Source of the DNA: Bacilli bacterium | GTDB taxonomy: Bacteria > Bacillota_I > Bacilli_A > RF39 > UBA660 | Direction: 5' to 3' | NCBI GenBank assembly: GCA_017627015.1 | Contig: JAGAHP010000011.1 | Coordinates: forward strand, 1-30,738 | DNA length: 30,738 nt | Shown here: positions 24,892 to 30,738 of the stretch, one piece after another | Layout: every line of letters starts with the position of its first letter | Position numbering within the stretch: position 1 is the first letter of the stretch | The notes under the pieces: model-generated | Database searches by the model: none | Told to the model about the DNA's origin: nothing | The model's input: the letters and a program-made list of their open reading frames with translations, nothing else | Made by a program: the position numbers and the translations under genes

Positions 24892-25097
24892 TTATGGGCA
24901 TTTAGTACATATTATTATCAGTATTATTTGTATTATAAATATTACTAATAATTTGTTCAATGTGGACAAAATGTGGACAAAGTCATCATACATTTTATCT
25001 TTTGTTTCCAAGGAAATTATACCATATATTGATTGTTTAATCAACGTGGACAGGCTTTTTTCCGTCACCTTAAAAGTGCTGTGATATTTTTATAAAG
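24855..25097. other. Non-coding stretch with short direct repeats
   Basis: No convincing gene on either strand. It holds two near-identical 13-mers 45 bp apart (ATTTGGTACATAT at 24855 and ATTTAGTACATAT at 24900) and a perfect tandem duplication of ATGTGGACAAA (24960-24981). A related ACGTGGACA occurs near 25044. TGTGGACAA is one base from an inverted DnaA box. The plus-strand open frames here are hydrophobic, lack ribosome binding sites and run through the SEC-C fragment, so I do not count them. Confidence 0.55.
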
Positions 25098-25120
25098 AAA
25101 AAGCAGGTATTTCTACCTAC
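25098..25120 (-). terminator. Terminator of ileS-phosphorylase operon
   Basis: Stem GTAGGTA with TACCTGC (one U-G) closed by a GAAA tetraloop, then five T on the minus strand. It touches the stop codon of the phosphorylase gene. Confidence 0.85.
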
Positions 25121-25884
25121 TAATTTTGTGATATATATTCAGCAAGTTCTATAGCTATATCAAAGTGTCTAGTATCATGTTGAGTTCCAGCATATTCTCC
25201 TTCAGCATGTCTTTGATCCCATTCTGGAGAATCTAGCAAATCTCCACTAGTTAAGAAATAGTATAATTGTAATCCTCTGAAATCACATACTGCTTGCATT
25301 GCTGAGCATTCCATTTCAACTGATATACAACCATCAGCTTTTCTTTTTGCTAAATTGTTTTCAGTTTCACGATAGAAAGAATCAGTTGTCCAATTTTTTC
25401 CTAAAACATATGGTAACTTTTTATATTCCATAAACTCTGCTACTTTATTTGAGTTTGTATTTGTAATATAATCTGATGCTTCTTTATAATGATAACTTGT
25501 TCCTTCATCTCTATAGCTTTCGGTAGGTATCATTATCTTACCATGTGCTATATTTTTATCCAAGCAACCAGATCCACTAAATACAACAAATTTCTCAGTA
25601 TCAATAACTTCTGTAACATCTTCAAGTATTCCTACTGATGCAGGAGCTCCTAAAAATGTTTGATAAAATGCAAATACTTTACCATTATAATTTATTTTAT
25701 AAATCGGAAATGTTCCTGTAACCATTTTAAATGATGAACATTGTTCTACATCATAGTTCTTTAAAACATAATCCAAAATAATATTTGAAAATGTAACTAT
25801 ACATGCATCACATTTTAATCTATTTTCCTTTGGTCTAGGATTTATTTTTGATGGGGATTTATCATCAAAACTATTTACTATCAT
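25120..25884 (-). CDS. Nucleoside phosphorylase family protein (PNP/UDP type)
   Basis: A 254-aa member of the NP-I phosphorylase superfamily, which cleaves nucleosides with phosphate or, in some members, water. The family marks are a glycine-rich segment FSGSGCLDKNI, the central TDSFYRET, and SVEMECSAMQAVCDFRG with the ribose-binding M-E pair. The N-terminus is extended and charged, and the phosphate-loop arginine is not obvious. Uridine phosphorylase or a nucleosidase are possible; substrate unknown. It begins 12 bp after ileS with AAAGGAG, and no promoter is visible between them, so it should be under the ileS T-box. Confidence 0.85.
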   Translation of the reverse strand: MIVNSFDDKSPSKINPRPKENRLKCDACIVTFSNIILDYVLKNYDVEQCSSFKMVTGTFPIYKINYNGKVFAFYQTFLGAPASVGILEDVTEVIDTEKFVVFSGSGCLDKNIAHGKIMIPTESYRDEGTSYHYKEASDYITNTNSNKVAEFMEYKKLPYVLGKNWTTDSFYRETENNLAKRKADGCISVEMECSAMQAVCDFRGLQLYYFLTSGDLLDSPEWDQRHAEGEYAGTQHDTRHFDIAIELAEYISQN

Positions 25885-25896
25885 AATACCACTCCT

Positions 25897-28800
25897 TTAT
25901 TTTTTTAATTGTAATAAAACTTTATAATCTAACAATTCAAATTCTTTTTCATAATCTGGATTATCAAGTTTATCAAATGATAAAGTAGATAAAGTTTCAG
26001 TTGCTATTTGTGTTTGATAATTATTAAGCATATTATTAACTTCTTCATCTTCAGCTATAACTGATAGTTTTATTCTATCAACAACATCATAGTTTGCTTC
26101 TTTTCTTGCAACTTGGCACTGTCTTAATAATTTTCTATACATAAATTCTTCATATAATTTATCATCTATAGTTATATCAAGTGCAACTAATTTATCATTT
26201 TCTTCTGCAACTTTGATTCCTTCATTATACTTATATTCAACTTTTAATGTATCATGTACTAGTTTCATATCATCTAATACCATTTCTTCATTATTGCTAT
26301 ATTTATTATAAAGTTCTTTCATTTCTTCAGCATTAAGATTTAATAATAAATCTTTAACATGATTTACTTTTTCTTTATAAGTCATACCAGCAACTTTGAA
26401 ATCTAAAGTTAAATATGGAGTACATAATGAATCTTTATTATCTAAATATTCTATATCTTTAACATTAAGTTCATCTCTTAATATTTGATCATACTCATCT
26501 AAAGATATATGTTTAAATCCACATAAATATAGTTTTCTTAATGGTTGAGTTAATTTTAAATTATTTTCATTCTTTATTCTTAAAGCCATAGTAACTATAT
26601 TTCGAATTTGATCTGTTTCATCTAATAATTTTTGTTCATAAGAACTTGCTTTTGGAAATTCTGATAAATGTACTGACATAGCTTCATTAGGTTCAACCTT
26701 AGTTACTAAATTTATCCATACATAATCTGTCATATAAGGTATTATTGGAGCCATTACTTGAAGCATTGTTTTTAGTGCATTATATAGTGATTGATATGCT
26801 GAATATTTTTCATCATTCATTTCACTCTTCCAGAATTTTTTTCTATTTACTTTTATGTACCAATTAGATACTTCATCAACATATTCATCAAATAATTTAC
26901 AAACATTATTTGGTTCATGATTTTCATAGAACTCTGTTGCTTCTTTAACAAACTTACTTGTTCTATTATCTAACCATTTATCACTTACACTATAAACATT
27001 ATATTTTTTAGTTAAGTCTGGTTTATCTATGTCATAGTATAAATCGAAGAATGAAGCTATGTTATAGAAGTTCATAAGTTTTCTTTTTGCTTCTTCCATC
27101 ATCTTAAATCCAAATCTTATATCATTAACACGATTTGTTCCAAGATAGTTATATCTTATTGCATCTGCACCATGTAGATTAACTACATCATCAAATGTTA
27201 AATCATTCTTATTAGATTTACTAAATTTAGATCCATCTTCTTTAACTACCATTCCATAAGTACCTAACTGTTCATAAGGTATTCTATCTTCTAAGACAGT
27301 AGACATAAATAACATTGAATAGAACCATAATCTTATTTGTTCAGTAGCTTCTACAACTAATTCGGCTGGGAAGTATTCTTTCCAATATTCTTTATCTTCA
27401 AAATATTTTAAAGTTGAATAAGGAACTATTCCAGCATCTAGCCAAACATCTCCAACTTGTGGAACTCTTTCAACTTCTTTACCACAGTTAGGACATTTTA
27501 TTATAACTTCATCTATGAATGGTCTATGTAATTCTTGTAAGTTATCAACCACTTCTGGATTAACTGCTAATTCTCTTAATTCTTCTTTAGAACCTACAAC
27601 AGTTAAATGACCACATTCACAATTATAGAATGGTAAAGGTAATCCATAATATCTTCTTCTTGATATATTCCAAGAACCCATATTAGTTAACCAATCTAAC
27701 ATTCTCTTTTCTTGATATTCTGGTGTATATTTAACTTTCTTAGCATTTTCTATTAATTTTTCTCTTACTGGATCAACATCGATTGCCCATTCTTTAACAA
27801 GTCTAAACATTATATCTTCTTTACATCTCCAACAATATGGATATGCATGTTTATAATCATGAGTAAAGAATAGTTTTCCTCTTTTTTCTAGTTCTTCAAA
27901 TACTTTATCTTGAACTTCTTTTGCATTCATTCCTGATAAGAAGCCAAATCCATCATATATATAACCTGATTCATCTATTGGTATGATTTTATCTAATCCT
28001 AAAGATTCTCCAAGTTCAAAGTCTTCTGCACCACATCCAGGAGCTATATGAACTATTCCAGAACCTTCTGAATTATCTACCATATCCCATAGAACTATTT
28101 TATGTTTAACATCTTTTTGAGCATCTAACTCTTCAAAGCAAGTTTCATATTCTAATCCTTCTAAATCTTTTCCTTTTAAAGTTTCTAATACTTTTGCTTT
28201 TTCTTTAAACTTTTTATCAAATACATCTTTGCATAATAATAATTTTTCTCCATCAAAATCTGCAACTACATATTCGAAATCAGGATTAACTGCTAAAGCA
28301 ACATTGGCACATAAAGTCCATGGAGTAGTTGTCCAAACAACTGCTTTATAATCTTTACCTACAAATGGTAGTTTAAAGAATACTGCTTTACAAGTTACAT
28401 CATGATAACTTCCTGTCATTTCATGTTCTGATAAAGATGTACCACATCTAACACACCAAGGCATTGGTTTGTATGTTTCTTTTATCATTCCTCTTTCATG
28501 ACATTTTTTTAAGAAATACCATATACTAGTGATATTGTTATCAGCTAAAGTATAATATGAATTATTCCAATCCATCCATTGACCTAATCTTTTAGATTGT
28601 TCAGTTATAATTCCTGAAAACTTTTTAACACGATCAACACAAGCATTAGTGAAGTTTTCAAGTCCAAAGTTCTCAACATCTTTTTTGTTTTTAAAACCTA
28701 AATCTTTTTCAACTTCTACTTCAACCCATAATCCTTGTCCATCGAACCCATTACGATAATGTGATGTATATCCATTCATAGCTTTATATCTTAAGAAACA

Positions 28801-28992
28801 ATCCTTAAGACTTCTACCAAATGCATGATGGACACCCATTTTATTATTTGCTGTGATAGGACCATCGATGAAACGATATTTCTTTCCATTTTTATTCTTT
28901 TCTCTTAGTTTTTCGAAGCATTGATTTTCATTCCAATATTTCAATACTTCTTCTTCATTTTTGACAAAATCATAACTTTTTAAATTTGCCAT
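25897..28992 (-). CDS. ileS: Isoleucyl-tRNA synthetase
   Basis: Class I synthetase of 1031 aa. The first signature reads GVHHAFGR where most enzymes have HxGH, and the second reads KFSKS instead of KMSKS. This pattern occurs in a sub-group of IleRS and is not a sign of decay. The editing domain (about 190-400) includes WTTTPWTLCANVAL; the anticodon-binding part starts about 690. Cysteine pairs (CVRCG, CRWC, CPNCG) suggest structural zinc in the catalytic core. GGGATG lies 7-8 bp before the ATG. A T-box leader precedes it and the phosphorylase gene follows. The length and signatures fit the IleRS2-like group better than the type found in Bacillus. Confidence 0.95.
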   Translation of the reverse strand: MANLKSYDFVKNEEEVLKYWNENQCFEKLREKNKNGKKYRFIDGPITANNKMGVHHAFGRSLKDCFLRYKAMNGYTSHYRNGFDGQGLWVEVEVEKDLGFKNKKDVENFGLENFTNACVDRVKKFSGIITEQSKRLGQWMDWNNSYYTLADNNITSIWYFLKKCHERGMIKETYKPMPWCVRCGTSLSEHEMTGSYHDVTCKAVFFKLPFVGKDYKAVVWTTTPWTLCANVALAVNPDFEYVVADFDGEKLLLCKDVFDKKFKEKAKVLETLKGKDLEGLEYETCFEELDAQKDVKHKIVLWDMVDNSEGSGIVHIAPGCGAEDFELGESLGLDKIIPIDESGYIYDGFGFLSGMNAKEVQDKVFEELEKRGKLFFTHDYKHAYPYCWRCKEDIMFRLVKEWAIDVDPVREKLIENAKKVKYTPEYQEKRMLDWLTNMGSWNISRRRYYGLPLPFYNCECGHLTVVGSKEELRELAVNPEVVDNLQELHRPFIDEVIIKCPNCGKEVERVPQVGDVWLDAGIVPYSTLKYFEDKEYWKEYFPAELVVEATEQIRLWFYSMLFMSTVLEDRIPYEQLGTYGMVVKEDGSKFSKSNKNDLTFDDVVNLHGADAIRYNYLGTNRVNDIRFGFKMMEEAKRKLMNFYNIASFFDLYYDIDKPDLTKKYNVYSVSDKWLDNRTSKFVKEATEFYENHEPNNVCKLFDEYVDEVSNWYIKVNRKKFWKSEMNDEKYSAYQSLYNALKTMLQVMAPIIPYMTDYVWINLVTKVEPNEAMSVHLSEFPKASSYEQKLLDETDQIRNIVTMALRIKNENNLKLTQPLRKLYLCGFKHISLDEYDQILRDELNVKDIEYLDNKDSLCTPYLTLDFKVAGMTYKEKVNHVKDLLLNLNAEEMKELYNKYSNNEEMVLDDMKLVHDTLKVEYKYNEGIKVAEENDKLVALDITIDDKLYEEFMYRKLLRQCQVARKEANYDVVDRIKLSVIAEDEEVNNMLNNYQTQIATETLSTLSFDKLDNPDYEKEFELLDYKVLLQLKK

Positions 28993-29030
28993 ATTTTTTC
29001 ATCCCTTTCTTATCAAGCAATATCTATAAT

Positions 29031-29279
29031 AAAATAAAAGAGCTTTTCCTATTATAAATAGAAAAAGCCCTGACTTTCTTATACCACTATTTACAACAAT
29101 CCAACAATTGCGTCTTCTGTAACGGGAAGACCCCGTTGATTCTTACTAAGATTTCAGAATCACAACAATAGAGTGATATTCATGTTATAACTACTAATAC
29201 AGGTTTTCCACTATCTCCTGCTCACTATAAATCTTCGTATAATAACATTACTGTCTCTATTATAGTCTTTTGCTTGCTG
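29031..29279 (-). promoter_or_regulatory. Isoleucine T-box riboswitch of ileS
   Basis: All elements can be drawn on the minus strand. The base of Stem I pairs AATAGAG (29261-29255) with CTCTATT (29173-29167), with an upper helix ATGTTAT/ATAACAT. The specifier region GAATATCACTC puts AUC (Ile) at 29177-29175. Two further hairpins follow (GATTCT/AGAATC and AACGGG/CCCGTT). The antiterminator pairs AAATAG with CTATTT and AGAAAG with CTTTTT, leaving a 7-nt bulge TGGTATA (29086-29080) whose TGGT can pair with tRNA ACCA. The competing terminator is a 15-bp stem (29071-29039) with a T-rich tail. The bulge departs from the usual UGGNACC. Confidence 0.93.
29039..29071 (-). terminator. Regulated terminator of the ileS T-box
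   Basis: AGGGCTTTTTCTATT pairs with AATAGGAAAAGCTCT, loop TAT, followed by TTTATTTT on the minus strand. It shares bases 29056-29067 with the antiterminator. Confidence 0.92.
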
Positions 29280-29285
29280 GTTAAA

Positions 29286-29314
29286 ATAATACCATATTTA
29301 CAGCATAATGTCAA
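29286..29314 (-). promoter_or_regulatory. Main promoter of ileS
   Basis: TTGACA (29314-29309), 17 bp, TATTAT (29291-29286) on the minus strand; the start falls near 29279, just before T-box Stem I. Confidence 0.8.
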
Positions 29315-29337
29315 ATTTCTACTTTCTCTATATTTTA

Positions 29338-29346
29338 ATTATACCA
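29338..29346 (-). promoter_or_regulatory. Second upstream -10 for ileS
   Basis: TGG followed by TATAAT on the minus strand, about 50 bp upstream of the main promoter; TTGAAA lies 19 bp before it. Tandem promoters are possible. Confidence 0.4.
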
Positions 29347-29586
29347 CGATTTTATGCTGTTTTTTCAAAAAATACGTGGCACGTTTTGTTACGAAGTAAT
29401 GAAAGTGGCGATAGTATTTTTTCTTTTTTATGAAACTAAGTGTTGAAATAAAAAAGGCACCTTTACTACTTACGATAGTTTGTAGTATTGGTGCTTAAAC
29501 GGGATTCCAAAGGGTTTATCCTTGGCACACATTGTTATTGGCCCTGCCAATATCATAGTGTGTTACTATCTTGTCAGAAAGATAGT
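29347..29586. other. Hairpin-rich junction between the mobile element and ileS
   Basis: About 240 bp without a supported gene. It holds the inverted repeat ACGTG-G-CACGT (29374-29384), the mob terminator, CCAAAGG...CCTTGG (about 29508-29526), a long imperfect hairpin CACAC...GTGTG with inner TATTGGC/GCCAATA (about 29526-29562), and ACTATCTT/AAGATAGT (29565-29586). The region is less AT-rich than its surroundings. A plus-strand frame at 29488-29688 merely crosses these hairpins and the mob gene. Confidence 0.55.
29451..29494 (-). terminator. Terminator downstream of the MobV gene
   Basis: GCACC/GGTGC and TACTAC/GTAGTA stems separated by a TT/TT internal loop; on the minus strand GGTGCC is followed by six T. 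Confidence 0.75.
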
Positions 29587-29604
29587 CTAAAGTCCAAGAC
29601 TATC
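29565..29604. repeat. Overlapping, mutually exclusive hairpins at the mob 3' end
   Basis: ACTATCTT (29565-29572) can pair with AAGATAGT (29579-29586). GATAGTCT (29581-29588) can pair with AGACTATC (29597-29604). They share 29581-29586, so only one forms at a time. The second lies across the mob stop codon. Confidence 0.6.
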
Positions 29605-30738
29605 GTCTTTGTCCTTATTCTTCTTTTTACCACTTATAAATTCTGCAAATTCATCATTAAATTCATCTTCTTTATGTCTAGGTATTAATCCATCAGCTAC
29701 TAAATGATATACAAAGTTAGCCATTCTATTAATAACATTTTTTAATGTATCAATTGTATTAGATAAGTGAAATGATTTATATCTAAGGTTTGCATTTTCT
29801 ATTTTTAAACTTTGATTTTGATCTTCTAATTTCATATTTTCTTTATGCATTCTAGAATAGTCATTTGTAATCTCTTTTAGGTTTTTATATGCATTATCTA
29901 ATTTAGGTTTTAAGTCTTTTACTTTCTTTGCTTCTTCTACAACTTTATTCATACTTTCAAAAGTATCCTTCTTAACTTTAACTGATTCTTTATCAAACAT
30001 AATAGTTTTATTTGTTTTCATTTTATCTTCTAATTCATTTATTGATTGAGATAGTTTATCATCTTTTATATCTAATTCAGTTGTTAATGATTTAGTAAGT
30101 TTCTTAAATTCTTTCATATTGATATGTTCTTTATCACTATGTTTAATTCCTCTTTCTAAAGCAAATCCACACATATTTAAGTAATCACAATATTCATCTT
30201 GTAACTCACTCAAGTGTTCTTTATCATGTATAAATTGTTTTTTAGATATTGTATATCTTTCTGTATTTGTTCTTTTATCTAACTTCTTTACTAGAGGTAC
30301 TACTACACAATGTATATGAGGTGTTTTTTCATCCATATGTAATGTTGCATGTAATATTTGATTATCTTCATATCCTAACCCAAAATGTACAAATTCCATA
30401 CATCTATCAGCCCAGTTTTTTATTTCTTCCTTACTCATATCATTAAAGAATGTGTGCGTTGCAGTGAAAACTAATTCGTCTGCAACAACACTTTTTGATT
30501 TATCTACCATTTGTCTAAAAGTTCTTTTTCTATCATCTCTTTCAGTTTTCATTCTTTCTTCATGTTCTAATTTATATTCTTTAGTTATTTCATAAAAACC
30601 TTTAACATATTTCATATTAAGTGGAACAAGTTCTACATTATCTTTTGTTTTAGATAAGTCTATATCAGGATTAGATTGATATGCTTTTTTCTCTCTTTTA
30701 TTATGTGATCCAATTTGTGCTAAATCATTTAAAGTATA
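29587..30738 (-). CDS. MobV-family relaxase (Mob/Pre), 5' end cut by window edge
   Basis: Relaxase that nicks oriT to start mobilisation of a plasmid or integrated element. The frame stays open to the window edge: the 41 codons before 30615 read YTLNDLAQIGSHNKRE, then NPDIDLS, which is the conserved MobV N-terminus, so the ATG at 30615 is not the start and only a few codons are missing. The catalytic metal site is HMDEKTPHIHCVVVP (about residues 130-145 of the visible part). The second half (about 200-330) is a lysine- and glutamate-rich coiled coil. The C-terminus KKKNKDKDDSLGL is short for the family. oriT would be expected upstream, outside the window. It is transcribed toward ileS. Confidence 0.93.
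   Translation of the reverse strand, partial: YTLNDLAQIGSHNKREKKAYQSNPDIDLSKTKDNVELVPLNMKYVKGFYEITKEYKLEHEERMKTERDDRKRTFRQMVDKSKSVVADELVFTATHTFFNDMSKEEIKNWADRCMEFVHFGLGYEDNQILHATLHMDEKTPHIHCVVVPLVKKLDKRTNTERYTISKKQFIHDKEHLSELQDEYCDYLNMCGFALERGIKHSDKEHINMKEFKKLTKSLTTELDIKDDKLSQSINELEDKMKTNKTIMFDKESVKVKKDTFESMNKVVEEAKKVKDLKPKLDNAYKNLKEITNDYSRMHKENMKLEDQNQSLKIENANLRYKSFHLSNTIDTLKNVINRMANFVYHLVADGLIPRHKEDEFNDEFAEFISGKKKNKDKDDSLGL

Noticed and set aside
24703..25084. Two overlapping hydrophobic plus-strand frames
   Set aside because: They run antisense through the SEC-C fragment and the start of the 397-aa gene, lack ribosome binding sites and owe their hydrophobicity to AT-rich DNA.
29488..29688. 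66-codon plus-strand frame
   Set aside because: It crosses the hairpin cluster and the mob 3' end with no ribosome binding site.
1..30738. UGA read as tryptophan (mollicute code)
   Set aside because: Trp codons are TGG throughout, several genes end in TGA (rlmH, walJ), and prfB has the UGA frameshift.
1..30738. tRNA, rRNA or CRISPR arrays
   Set aside because: No cloverleaf-like GTTCGA arms, rRNA segments or regularly spaced repeats were seen by eye.

Overview
The window is a chromosomal segment from a very AT-rich Gram-positive bacterium of the low-GC Firmicutes (Bacilli/Erysipelotrichia or an RF39-like uncultured gut lineage; inferred from gene families and gene order only). Tryptophan is written TGG, and UGA ends real genes such as rlmH and walJ. 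prfB carries the UGA frameshift, so the standard bacterial code applies. Two M23 cell-wall hydrolases and FtsEX argue for a walled cell rather than a mollicute. Almost every gene is on the minus strand. Only the alarmone-hydrolase-like gene (580), a small membrane protein (8017) and a 37-codon basic gene (14765) are on the plus strand. Blocks such as rplI-dnaB, rpsF-ssb-rpsR, ychF, DUF951 and parAB resemble the origin-proximal region of Bacillus.

Reading downward in coordinates, as most genes are transcribed:
(1) The right edge (29587-30738) is the 3' part of a MobV relaxase from a mobile element. Its terminator and several hairpins follow.
(2) ileS has its own promoter and an isoleucine T-box leader, and is followed by a nucleoside-phosphorylase-family gene.
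(3) A non-coding stretch holds a SEC-C zinc motif fragment, perhaps the tail of a lost secA. Two unrecognised genes follow, the first perhaps a PBECR4-type nuclease.
(4) prfB-yitT-ftsE-ftsX-pcsB form a tightly overlapping operon.
(5) A lipoprotein, cdaA and cdaR form the cyclic-di-AMP operon, without the usual glmM.
(6) The basic 37-aa gene is followed by rplM-rpsI and a kinase-fold gene.
(7) parA-parB-DUF951-abgT is followed by ychF.
(8) rpsF-ssb-rpsR is followed by a YhcG-type PDDEXK nuclease.
(9) rplI-dnaB-M23-walJ-rlmH meets the plus-strand HD gene, which is divergent from ung at the left edge.

Regulatory signals are compact. Many promoters are extended -10 elements (TGn followed by TATAAT or a close variant), often placed directly after the T-tract of the preceding terminator and with short leaders. 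Several stop codons lie inside the terminator stems. The clearest regulatory systems are the ileS T-box, with a complete antiterminator and terminator pair, and the prfB frameshift. The most open biology is in the two-gene cassette at 22848-24726, the SEC-C fragment, the small basic gene, the kinase-fold gene and the hairpin-rich junction with the mobile element.
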